Source of the DNA: Oxalobacteraceae bacterium OTU3CAMAD1
GTDB taxonomy: Bacteria; Pseudomonadota; Gammaproteobacteria; Burkholderiales; Burkholderiaceae_D
DNA length: 64,000 nt
Direction: 5' to 3'
NCBI GenBank assembly: GCA_024123915.1
Contig: CP099650.1
Coordinates: 2,480,001 to 2,544,000, forward strand
The first letter of the stretch is position 1; each line of letters opens with the position of its first letter. The notes beneath the pieces were generated by a model. It was not told the origin of the DNA. It worked only from the letters and a program-made list of their open reading frames with translations, and ran no database searches. Positions 9,645 through 19,845 of the stretch are shown here, one piece after another. A program made the position numbers and the translations under genes.

Positions 9645-10951
9645 TGCGTGTCTCCTCAATTATGAAACGTCTTGGCCTCAAGCCGTCGCTGAACGATCCC
9701 CGCTGGGGCTCGGACAAGAAGGACGGCGAGCCGCAAGCGAACGAAGGCAAAAAGCCTGGCGAAGGACCTCCGGACATGGAGCAGTTGTGGCGCGATTTCA
9801 ATCAGCGCCTCAATAGCTTCTTCGGCCAGAAAAAAGGTCCCGATGGTCCTAACAACGGCGGCCCCGCCGGTCCAAGCGGACCGCGTCCCGATTCGGCCGG
9901 CATGCGTGCCACCGCCGGCGCGGTCGGCGTGGTGGCCTTGCTGATCTGGCTCGCCAGCGGTTCCTTCATCGTGCAGGAGGGCCAGACCGGTATCGTCTAC
10001 ACCTTCGGTAAAGTGAGCCACACCACCGGTTCCGGTTTCAACTGGCGCTGGCCATACCCGTTCCAGCGCGACGAGACGGTCAAGGTCTCGCAGATGCGCA
10101 TGATCGAAGTGGGTTATCGCGGCAACGTGAAGAACAAGCAGACCGGCGAATCGCTGATGCTGACCGACGACGAGAACATCATCGACATGCAGTTCGCGGT
10201 GCAGTTCAAGCTGAAGGATCCGGTCGCGTGGCTGATGAACAACCGCGACGAGGAGGAGACGGTGCGCCAGGTGGCCGAGACCTCGATCCGCGAAATCGTC
10301 GGCAAGAACAAGATGGACTACGTGCTGTACGAAGGCCGCGACAAGGTCGCCTTCGAGACGCAGCAGCTGATGCAGCTGATCCTCGACCGCTACGCCTCCG
10401 GCGTGCTGATTTCGAACGTCACTCTGCAGGCGGTGCAGCCGCCGGAGCAGGTGCAGGGCGCCTTCGACGACGCCGTCAAGGCCGGCCAGGATCTGGAACG
10501 CCAGAAGAACGAAGGCCAGGCCTACGCCAACGACGTCATTCCGAAAGCGCGCGGCTACGCTTCGCGTCTGTTGCAGGAGGCCGAAGCCTATCGTTCGATG
10601 GTCACCGAGAACGCCACCGGTAACGCGGCGCGCTTCAAGCAGGTGCTGACCGAGTACCAGAAGGCGCCGGGCGTGACCCGCGACCGTATGTATCTGGAAA
10701 CCATGCAGCAAATTTATTCGAGCGCCAGCAAGGTGATGGTCGACGCCAAGAGCGGCAGCAATCTGCTGTATCTGCCGCTCGACAAGTTGATCGCCCAGGC
10801 GGCGGCCACCGACGCCACGGCGGCTGCGGCCAAGGCTGCGACGCCACCGGCGACGGCGACGTTGCCGTCGGAAGTCATGCCATCGGTTGAAGTAACCCGC
10901 CAGCGCGATTCGCGCTCGCGAGATTCCGGACGTGACCGGGAGGGTCGTTAA
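9644..10951 (+). CDS. hflK: FtsH-regulating membrane protein HflK
   Basis: A 435-aa SPFH/prohibitin-family protein. A Gly/Pro-rich N-terminal tail is followed by a transmembrane helix (AVGVVALLIWLASGSFIV, about residues 92-110) and the SPFH domain (QEGQTGIVYTFGKV...). HflK and HflC form the large membrane cage around the FtsH protease. ATG 9644 overlaps hflX; ATG 9662 (MKRLGLKPS) is an alternative start. It overlaps hflC by one base (TAATG). Confidence 0.95.
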   Translation: MRVSSIMKRLGLKPSLNDPRWGSDKKDGEPQANEGKKPGEGPPDMEQLWRDFNQRLNSFFGQKKGPDGPNNGGPAGPSGPRPDSAGMRATAGAVGVVALLIWLASGSFIVQEGQTGIVYTFGKVSHTTGSGFNWRWPYPFQRDETVKVSQMRMIEVGYRGNVKNKQTGESLMLTDDENIIDMQFAVQFKLKDPVAWLMNNRDEEETVRQVAETSIREIVGKNKMDYVLYEGRDKVAFETQQLMQLILDRYASGVLISNVTLQAVQPPEQVQGAFDDAVKAGQDLERQKNEGQAYANDVIPKARGYASRLLQEAEAYRSMVTENATGNAARFKQVLTEYQKAPGVTRDRMYLETMQQIYSSASKVMVDAKSGSNLLYLPLDKLIAQAAATDATAAAAKAATPPATATLPSEVMPSVEVTRQRDSRSRDSGRDREGR

Positions 10952-11868
10952 TGAATCGCATAGCTAGTTCCCTCATTGCTGTTTTCGTCGTATTGCTGTT
11001 GCTGTCGTCGATGGTGTTCGTCGTCGACCAGCGCCGCTACGCGATCGTTTTCGCGCTGGGCCAGATCAAGGAAGTGATCCGCGAGCCGGGGCTGCACTTC
11101 AAACTGCCGCCGCCGTTCCAGAACGTGCTGTATCTGGACAACCGCATCCTGACCATCGAATCGGCCGACGCCGAGCGCTTCATCACCGCCGAGAAGATGA
11201 ACATTTTGGTCGACAGCTTCGTCAAGTGGCGCATCGGCCGCAACGAAGGCCAGGCCAAGCTGTATTACGTCACCTTCGGCGGCGACGAGACCCGCGCGCG
11301 CGACCGCATGTCGGTCATCGTCAAGGCCGCGCTGAACGAGGAAATCACCAAGCACACCGTGAGCGAAGTCATTTCGGGCAAGCGCGGGCAGGTGATGGAG
11401 GCGATCCGCACCAAGGTGGTCCAGGAAGCCGCGCAGATCGGCGTCGAGATCATCGACGTGCGCCTGAAGCGCGTCGAATACGTCGAGCAGATCAACAACT
11501 CGGTGTACGAGCGTATGAAGGCCGAGCGCCTGCGCGTGGCCAACGAGCTGCGTTCGACCGGCGCCGCCGAGTCGGAGAAGATCCGCGCAGACGCCGACCG
11601 TCAGCGCGCAGTGATCCTGGCCGAGGCTTATCGCGAAGCGGAAACGATGCGCGGTGAAGGCGACGCCAAGGCGTCGGCCATCTACGCCGAGGCGTTCGGC
11701 CGCAATCCGGAGTTCTACAAGTTCTATCGCAGCCTGGAAGCCTACCGCGCCACGTTCAAAAACCATGGCGACGTGATGGTGATGGATTCGAGCTCGGACT
11801 ACTTCAAGTACTTCAAGAGCTCGGGCACCGGCGGCGCGCCGTCGGCACCGGCGGCGCCGAAGAAGTAA
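10951..11868 (+). CDS. hflC: FtsH-regulating membrane protein HflC
   Basis: A 305-aa SPFH-family partner of HflK. It has an N-terminal signal-anchor helix (LIAVFVVLLLLSSMVFVV), the signature VDQRRYAIVFALGQIKEV and a long coiled-coil region rich in AE/AR (RVANELRSTGAAESEKIRAD). The length matches the family. Translation is probably coupled to hflK. Confidence 0.96.
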   Translation: MNRIASSLIAVFVVLLLLSSMVFVVDQRRYAIVFALGQIKEVIREPGLHFKLPPPFQNVLYLDNRILTIESADAERFITAEKMNILVDSFVKWRIGRNEGQAKLYYVTFGGDETRARDRMSVIVKAALNEEITKHTVSEVISGKRGQVMEAIRTKVVQEAAQIGVEIIDVRLKRVEYVEQINNSVYERMKAERLRVANELRSTGAAESEKIRADADRQRAVILAEAYREAETMRGEGDAKASAIYAEAFGRNPEFYKFYRSLEAYRATFKNHGDVMVMDSSSDYFKYFKSSGTGGAPSAPAAPKK

Positions 11869-11909
11869 AACCCGGCAAACCTAAGCGAGACGCCCGCGTC
11901 GCCGCTTAA

Positions 11910-11953
11910 GGGTCGTACCCCAAGGGGTACGACCCTGCATGGCAGTGCGGGTT
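11910..11953. repeat. REP-like palindromic repeat, copy 2
   Basis: Arms GGGTCGTACCCC (11910-11921) and GGGGTACGACCC (11924-11935) are separated by AA, with GGCAGTGCGGGTT at 11941-11953. Arms and trailer match copy 1 near 7.9 kb; the loop and linker differ. It lies in the 230-bp hflC-hisZ gap, which otherwise contains no gene. Confidence 0.8.
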
Positions 11954-12098
11954 AAGCCGGCAATCAGCCTCCGCAGCGCCAATTTTTCCCTCCCCCCACG
12001 CATTTTCGCGTAAAATATCAGGTTCGGTCCGCCGCTTTTGTGGCAGCGCCACGTTCGCCGCATTATTCGTTTTTTAATTTTTCCGTATCCAGTTTCCC

Positions 12099-14574
<2,476 letters not shown>

Positions 14575-14586
14575 TAAGGAATCAAT

Positions 14587-15132
14587 ATGAGCGATCCGCA
14601 ATCGAACGAAAAACACCTGTGGGTGTCCTGGGACGAGTACCACCGCCTGATCGAGCGCCTGGCGCTGAAGGTCCATGAATCGGGCTGGAAGTTCGACATG
14701 GTCCTGTGCCTGGCGCGCGGCGGCGTGCGTCCCGGCGACGTCTTCTCGCGCATCTTCGACGTGCCGCTGGCGATCCTGTCGACCAGCAGCTACCGCGAAG
14801 AAGCGGGCACCGTGCGCGGTGACCTGGACATCGCCAAGTACATGACGATGACCAAGGGTCCGTTGAGCGGCAAGATCCTGCTGGTCGACGACCTGGCCGA
14901 TTCCGGCGTCACCCTGATCAAGGTCATGAAGCATTTGAAGGACAACTTCGAAGGCGTCACCGATGTGAAATCGGCCGTGATCTGGACCAAGGGCAGCTCG
15001 GCCTTCAAGCCGGACTACCAGATGGAGGAACTGCCGCATAATCCGTGGATCCACCAGCCGTTCGAGGACTACGACGGTCTGCGTCCGCATCAACTGGCGG
15101 CATGGATCAAAAAAGGCGAAGCGGCTCAATAA
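14587..15132 (+). CDS. Phosphoribosyltransferase-family protein
   Basis: A 181-aa type I PRTase. The PRPP-binding loop ILLVDDLADSGVTLIKV carries the expected acidic pair followed by small residues, and the hood region begins HLWVSWDEYHRLIERLA. It resembles xanthine/hypoxanthine PRTases and is often annotated only as phosphoribosyltransferase. The 12-bp spacing after purA suggests a purine-salvage role within the same transcript. The exact base is not shown by the sequence. A strong terminator follows. Confidence 0.8.
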   Translation: MSDPQSNEKHLWVSWDEYHRLIERLALKVHESGWKFDMVLCLARGGVRPGDVFSRIFDVPLAILSTSSYREEAGTVRGDLDIAKYMTMTKGPLSGKILLVDDLADSGVTLIKVMKHLKDNFEGVTDVKSAVIWTKGSSAFKPDYQMEELPHNPWIHQPFEDYDGLRPHQLAAWIKKGEAAQ

Positions 15133-15145
15133 GCTGTTCGACCAA

Positions 15146-15167
15146 GGGAGCTTCGGCTCCCTTTTTT
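15146..15167 (+). terminator. Intrinsic terminator after the purA block
   Basis: A six-bp stem GGGAGC/GCTCCC with a TTCG tetraloop is followed directly by six T residues. It lies 13 bp after the phosphoribosyltransferase stop and closes the housekeeping block. Confidence 0.9.
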
Positions 15168-15185
15168 ATTCAATAAAAAAAACAT

Positions 15186-15782
15186 ATGACCCAAGACTTC
15201 TTCCAGACCTTCATTTTGCTGGTTCTCGTGACCGACCCTTTCGGCAACGTGCCGCTGTTCGCCAGCGTGCTCAATCCGGTGCCGCCGGCGCGCCGTTCGC
15301 GCATCGTCGTTCGCGAATGCGCGATCGCCTTTGTGCTGCTGTTGATCTTCATGTTCTTCGGCCGTCACTTCCTGGCGGCGCTGCATCTGTCGGAAGTGGC
15401 GCTGCGCATCGGCGGCGCGGTAATTCTGCTGCTGATTTCGATCCGCATGATCTTCCCGCATCCGGACGGCGTGTTGGGCCGCACGGACGGCGGTGAGCCG
15501 TTCATCGTGCCGCTGGCGATACCGGCGCTGGCCGGCCCGTCGGCCTTGGCCACGGTGTTGCTGTTCTCGAGTGAGAGCACCGGCGAGGTGATGGTGCACG
15601 TCGCCGCGCTGGCGGCGGTGGCGGTGGTGTGGCTGCTGGTGTTCCTCAGCGCCGAGAAGCTGCAGAAGGTGCTTGGCCCGCAGGTGATGACGGCGTTCGA
15701 ACGCCTGATGGGACTTATCCTGACGGCGATGTCGGTCGAGATGCTCCTGAGCGGTATCCGGGAATTCGTCAAGACCCTGTAA
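15186..15782 (+). CDS. MarC-family (UPF0056) inner-membrane protein
   Basis: A 198-aa polytopic protein with about six hydrophobic helices. The family opening FFQTFILLVLVTDPFGNVPLF, the helix VALRIGGAVILLLISIRMIF and the segment PLAIPALAGPSALATVLL are typical of MarC. Despite the name, family members have no established antibiotic-resistance role and the substrate is unknown. No clear Shine-Dalgarno sequence precedes ATG 15186. Its stop is 3 bp from the convergent response-regulator stop. Confidence 0.88.
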   Translation: MTQDFFQTFILLVLVTDPFGNVPLFASVLNPVPPARRSRIVVRECAIAFVLLLIFMFFGRHFLAALHLSEVALRIGGAVILLLISIRMIFPHPDGVLGRTDGGEPFIVPLAIPALAGPSALATVLLFSSESTGEVMVHVAALAAVAVVWLLVFLSAEKLQKVLGPQVMTAFERLMGLILTAMSVEMLLSGIREFVKTL

Positions 15783-15785
15783 ATC

Positions 15786-16556
15786 CTACATCTGCCGGAA
15801 GTGGTGCAGGTAGCTGCGGCTGACCGGCAGCACCTCCCCACGTCCGCGCAGCTTCAGCTCCGCCGTCTCATTGACGCCCCGGACCACTTCGGCGACGTGC
15901 GCCAGGTTGACGATTACCGAGCGGTGCGTCTGCACGAAGCGCTCGGGATCGAGTTGTTCGGCCAGTTCGCGGATGCTCTTGCGGATCAGCGCCTCGCCTT
16001 CCTCCCACACCACCAGCGTGTACTTGTCCTCAGCCTTTGCATAACAAACCTGTTCGACCGGAATCAGCCTCACGCTCGTCCCCACCGACGCCTTGATCCA
16101 TTGCAGCCAGCGCCGCGCTTCGACGCGCTGCCCGAGGCGTCCGGCCAACTGGTCCAGCATTGCATCCAGCGCCGCGCCTCCCGGCAGCGGGCCATCGAGC
16201 TGCCGGCGCAATCGCTGTACCGTATCGCTCAGTCGCGCCGGATCGATCGGCTTGACCAGATAGTCGACCGCGCCGTGCTCGAAGGCTTGCAAGGCGTACT
16301 GCTCATACGCAGTGACAAACACCAGATGCGCGCGCCGGCCCAGTGCGCGCGCCGCCTCGATGCCGCTCATGCCCGGCATGTGGATGTCCAAAAATACCAC
16401 CTGCGGCTGATGTAGTTCGAACAGTTCCACCGCCTCGGTGCCGTTGCGGGCGTCGTCCAGCACGCGCAACTCGGGCCACAGCGTGGCAAGGTGGCTGCGC
16501 AGGCGTTCGCGCAGCAGCGGCTCGTCATCGGCGATCAGGGCGGTCGGTTGATTCAT
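15786..16556 (-). CDS. LytTR-family response regulator
   Basis: A 256-aa regulator of the AlgR/LytR type. The receiver domain has the phosphoacceptor in VVFLDIHMPGMSG (about residue 57) and the conserved Lys in DYLVKPID. The C-terminal LytTR DNA-binding domain spans about residues 150-256 (YAKAEDKYTLVVWEEG, FVQTHRSVIVNLAHV). It overlaps the upstream kinase gene by 4 bp, so the two form a two-component operon. The target genes are not evident. Confidence 0.92.
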   Translation of the reverse strand: MNQPTALIADDEPLLRERLRSHLATLWPELRVLDDARNGTEAVELFELHQPQVVFLDIHMPGMSGIEAARALGRRAHLVFVTAYEQYALQAFEHGAVDYLVKPIDPARLSDTVQRLRRQLDGPLPGGAALDAMLDQLAGRLGQRVEARRWLQWIKASVGTSVRLIPVEQVCYAKAEDKYTLVVWEEGEALIRKSIRELAEQLDPERFVQTHRSVIVNLAHVAEVVRGVNETAELKLRGRGEVLPVSRSYLHHFRQM

Positions 16557-17620
16557 TGTCTTTCTCCAGGCTGAAAGTGCAGCTCGACTCGCATGCCATG
16601 CGGCGTTTCCTCATGCAGATCGAGGCGCGCGTTGGCGCCGTAAAAGCCATGCAGGCGGCTGCGCAGGTTGGACAAGCCGGTGCCCGGCTGCGCCGTCTCC
16701 GACATGCCGACGCCGCTGTCGGCGACCCATAGCACCACCTGGCCGGCCGCGTTGTCGTAACGCCCGCCGACGTCGATATGGCCGCCGGAAGGAGAGGGAT
16801 CGATCCCATGGCGGACGGCGTTTTCGACCAGGGTCAATAAGGCCATCGCGGGAAAGCGCATCGACTCCAACGCCGGCAGCGTGGCGACCGAAAACCGCAG
16901 CCGGTCGGGCATCCGCATGTGCATCAGCTCCAGATACGCGCGCACCAGTTGCAGCTCGGCGCCCAGGGTGGCGTCGGCGTCGCCCAGTCGCGGCATGGCC
17001 GCGCGCAGGTAGGCGATCAGGTGGCGCAGCACCGGCCCGGCGTTGGGCGAACCGGCGGCCACCAGCGCCTCGACGTTGGCCAGGGTGTTGAACAGGAAGT
17101 GCGGCTCGATTTGCGCCTGCAGCAGCCGCAGGCGGGCGTCGACCAGTTCACGCTCGAGCGTGTTCTTTTCGAGTTCGACCTGCAGGCGGTCGGCCCGCTC
17201 GCGTTCCCTGCGTTCGGCGCGCATCGCCACCAGCGAGAAGGTGACCCCGAAGAGCACCCCCAGTACCACCATCATGATGTAGCCCGACAGCGTTTTGATA
17301 TCGCTCAGGTAGGAGATGAAGTGACGGCCTTCCTTGCCGATCGCGGTCATCAGCGCCGCCAGCGGCGCGGCCAGCACCACGGCCATCAGCCGCGCTTTGC
17401 CAGTCGAGAGCCAGCGTGGGCGCAAGCGGTCCGCCGCCGAGTAGGCGAACAACAGCACCGCGCCGATAAAGCCGATATGGCCGAACACGATGGCGTACGG
17501 CGTGCGGCTCAGTTTGTGCAGAAGCAGCGACAGCAGCAAGGTGAACACGGCGACCACGAGCGCCTGCCGCACGGTCGGCAAGAGGGTGGCTGGGCGGGGA
17601 AGGGGAGCGTTCTGCTTCAT
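16553..17620 (-). CDS. LytS/YehU-type sensor histidine kinase
   Basis: A 355-aa membrane kinase. Four hydrophobic segments fill the first 140 residues, then a short coiled coil, then the His_kinase domain with phosphoacceptor His in LLQAQIEPHFLFNTLANVE. The ATPase domain follows with an N-box in TLVENAVRHGID and a G-box in VADSGVGM. It has no separate periplasmic sensor domain. It is the cognate partner of the overlapping LytTR regulator. Confidence 0.92.
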   Translation of the reverse strand: MKQNAPLPRPATLLPTVRQALVVAVFTLLLSLLLHKLSRTPYAIVFGHIGFIGAVLLFAYSAADRLRPRWLSTGKARLMAVVLAAPLAALMTAIGKEGRHFISYLSDIKTLSGYIMMVVLGVLFGVTFSLVAMRAERRERERADRLQVELEKNTLERELVDARLRLLQAQIEPHFLFNTLANVEALVAAGSPNAGPVLRHLIAYLRAAMPRLGDADATLGAELQLVRAYLELMHMRMPDRLRFSVATLPALESMRFPAMALLTLVENAVRHGIDPSPSGGHIDVGGRYDNAAGQVVLWVADSGVGMSETAQPGTGLSNLRSRLHGFYGANARLDLHEETPHGMRVELHFQPGERQ

Positions 17621-17756
17621 CGCCTAACGATAACCGCTCGCCGGTCGTCGTTCAAGCCCTAAAAACCGCCGCTGGTCGCATCGTTCGTGCCCGCGCGTTG
17701 GAGGGCGGTCGAAGGCCGGCTATCTTGATGGCTACATAACAGCCGGGGAGCACATC

Positions 17757-18596
17757 ATGACGTCCGCACTTTCCATCGATTCCGCGCCATCGCGGCGGCG
17801 CACGGCCGACGCCTGGGCGGTGCTCGCGCTATCCGCCGCCGCGCGATTCTGGTTCGTCGCCACAGTGGCGGGGCAATTGGTATTCGCTGCGTATATCGCG
17901 TCGCTTTACGGCGGCGCCGCCGTCGACGGCAATTTGGACGGTTGGAACAAGGTCATGACGCATGGCTTCGTGCGCGCCGACCTGGCGGGAAATATCGTCA
18001 CGGCCGTACACCTGCTGCTGGCTGCGGTGATCATGGTTGGCGGAACGCTGCAGCTCATACCGCGGCTGCGTGCGCGCGCTCCGTCCTTCCATCGGTGGAA
18101 CGGGCGGGTCTACCTTGTCGGCGCCGTCGTGGCGGCGTTGAGCGGCTTGTACATGGTGTGGTTCCGGGGCGCCGTTGGCGACATGGTGCAGCACCTCGCC
18201 ATCAGTCTGAACGCGGTGCTGGTCGTCGCGTGCGCCGGCATGGCGGCGCGGCGGGCGCTGTCGCGCGACTTCGCCGCGCACCGGCGCTGGGCGCTGCGCC
18301 TGTTCCTGTGCGTGAGCGGCGTGTGGTTCTTCCGCGTCGGGCTGATGTTCTGGCTTGCCGTGAACGGCGGCCCGGCCGGCTTCGATATCAACACCTTCAC
18401 CGGGCCTTTTCTGAGCTTCCTGGCGTTCGCCCAATATTTGCTGCCGTTGGCCGTGCTTGAAATTTATCTGCGATGTGGCGCCGGCGGCGGGGCGGTCGCG
18501 CGTGGCGCCACCGCGCTGCTGCTGGTCGCGTTGACGGTGGCGATGGCGGTCGGCATCGCGGTCGCGACCATGGGGATGTGGTGGCCGAGGATGTGA
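17757..18596 (+). CDS. DUF2306 polytopic membrane protein
   Basis: A 279-aa protein with about seven hydrophobic helices. The central segment (FHRWNGRVYLVGAVVAALSGLYM, AAHRRWALRLFLCVSGVWFFRVGLMF) with histidines next to helix ends matches the DUF2306 family, whose function is unknown. GGGGAG precedes the ATG. It is divergent from the LytS gene, with a 136-bp gap between them. Confidence 0.75.
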   Translation: MTSALSIDSAPSRRRTADAWAVLALSAAARFWFVATVAGQLVFAAYIASLYGGAAVDGNLDGWNKVMTHGFVRADLAGNIVTAVHLLLAAVIMVGGTLQLIPRLRARAPSFHRWNGRVYLVGAVVAALSGLYMVWFRGAVGDMVQHLAISLNAVLVVACAGMAARRALSRDFAAHRRWALRLFLCVSGVWFFRVGLMFWLAVNGGPAGFDINTFTGPFLSFLAFAQYLLPLAVLEIYLRCGAGGGAVARGATALLLVALTVAMAVGIAVATMGMWWPRM

Positions 18597-18641
18597 CGGG
18601 CGTTCACCCATCCTCCAGGGTGCTTGAATTGAAAAGTTGTG

Positions 18642-18683
18642 GAAAAGTCTTTACAGTGCGCGGCGAACGCGAGTAGACTTTTC
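18642..18683. promoter_or_regulatory. Inverted repeat and candidate promoter upstream of the LacI operators
   Basis: GAAAAGTCT (18642-18650) and AGACTTTTC (18675-18683) form a 9-bp inverted repeat with a 24-bp spacer. TTTACA (18650-18655) and TAGACT (18674-18679), spaced 18 bp, could be the -35 and -10, putting transcription start just before the first LacI operator. The promoter call is inference. Confidence 0.35.
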
Positions 18684-18691
18684 AAAACACT

Positions 18692-18709
18692 AATGTAACC
18701 GGTTACATT
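18692..18709. promoter_or_regulatory. LacI-type operator O1
   Basis: A perfect 18-bp palindrome AATGTAACCGGTTACATT, with the central CG step typical of LacI-family operators. An identical copy lies at 18744-18761. Confidence 0.85.
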
Positions 18710-18715
18710 CGCATC

Positions 18716-18733
18716 AAAGTAATCGGTTATATT
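18716..18733. promoter_or_regulatory. Degenerate LacI-type operator O2
   Basis: AAAGTAATCGGTTATATT differs from O1/O3 at three positions and lies between them, with centres 24 and 28 bp from its neighbours. Its 3' half (TATATT) could double as a -10 element. Confidence 0.65.
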
Positions 18734-18743
18734 TTTTAACGCA

Positions 18744-18761
18744 AATGTAACCGGTTACATT
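18744..18761. promoter_or_regulatory. LacI-type operator O3
   Basis: Second perfect copy of AATGTAACCGGTTACATT, ending 17 bp before the regulator's start codon. This position implies autoregulation of the LacI gene and read-through control of the locus behind it. Confidence 0.85.
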
Positions 18762-18778
18762 TCCTGAAAGCAGCAAGA

Positions 18779-19786
18779 ATGGCGATAACGATCAAGGACG
18801 TGGCGCAAGAGGCTGGCGTGTCGGTGGCGTCGGTGTCGCGTGCGCTCAACGGTCACGCCAGCATCACCGACGACACCCGCAAACACATTCTGGCGGTGGT
18901 CAAACGGATGCGCTACATGCCGCACGTCGGCGCCCGCAGCCTGACCACCAGCTTCACCAACACCATCGGCGTGCTGCTGCCCGACCTGTACGGCGAGTTT
19001 TTCTCCGAGATCATTCGCGGCATCGACGTCGCCGCGCGCGCCCGTGGCCTGCACCTGATGGTATCGAGCCTGCACGGCGACGCCGACGAAGTGGCGTTGT
19101 CGATCCGCGCCATGCGCGGCCGCGTCGACGGCTTGCTGGTGATGTCACCCCATGTGGACGCGGCGCTGCTGTCCGATAACCTGCCCGAAGACCTGCCGAT
19201 CGTTTTGATGAGCACCGCCGCCGGCGGCACGCAGTACGCGTCCATCTCGTTCGATAACTACAGCGGCGCCTACGCGATGGTGGCGCATCTGGTGGGGCAG
19301 GGCTACAGGCGGATCGCCTTCCTCGCCGGCCCGGCAGGTAACTTCGAGGCGCAGGAGCGGCTGCGCGGCTATCACGCGGCGTTGGCCGCGCTGGCGCCGC
19401 AGGCGGTCCCGCAAGTGTTTGAAGGCGACTTTTCGGAGGAGTCGGGGCAGCGCGTCGGCCAGGCGCTGGCGCTTGCGGCCGACCGCCCGGACGCGCTGTT
19501 CGCGGCCAATGACATGATGGCCATCGGCGCGTTGCTGGAGCTGCGCCAGCACGGCCTGGAGCTGCCGCGCGATATCGCGCTGGCCGGCTTCGATGATATT
19601 CGTATTGCGCGGTACGTCAGTCCGGCATTGACGACCGTTCGAGTCCCGATCGTCGATCTGGGTGTGCGGGCGTTGGAGCGCCTCCATGCCCAAATCGGGC
19701 AGCCCGGGAACACGCCCGTGACCGCGCACACGCTGGCCGCCGAGCTGGTGGTGCGCGCTTCGACGGGAGGTAGTCAGCACAGTTAG
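18779..19786 (+). CDS. LacI-family transcriptional regulator of the glucan locus
   Basis: A 335-aa repressor. The N-terminal HTH (ITIKDVAQEAGVSVASVSRA) and hinge (TRKHILAVVKRMRY) are followed by a periplasmic-binding-protein-like ligand domain (NTIGVLLPDLYGEFFSEIIRG, DALFAANDMMAIGAL, LAGFDDIRIARY). Three operator-like palindromes lie directly upstream. It is first in a co-directional series that reads straight into the TonB receptor, with only 59 bp between them. The inducer is probably a sophoro-oligosaccharide or glucose, which is inference from the neighbouring enzymes. Confidence 0.93.
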   Translation: MAITIKDVAQEAGVSVASVSRALNGHASITDDTRKHILAVVKRMRYMPHVGARSLTTSFTNTIGVLLPDLYGEFFSEIIRGIDVAARARGLHLMVSSLHGDADEVALSIRAMRGRVDGLLVMSPHVDAALLSDNLPEDLPIVLMSTAAGGTQYASISFDNYSGAYAMVAHLVGQGYRRIAFLAGPAGNFEAQERLRGYHAALAALAPQAVPQVFEGDFSEESGQRVGQALALAADRPDALFAANDMMAIGALLELRQHGLELPRDIALAGFDDIRIARYVSPALTTVRVPIVDLGVRALERLHAQIGQPGNTPVTAHTLAAELVVRASTGGSQHS

Positions 19787-19845
19787 CAGTAGTTTCATGC
19801 CTTGGTAGTACACACAAAAAAAGTACACAAAAACAGGAGACAACC

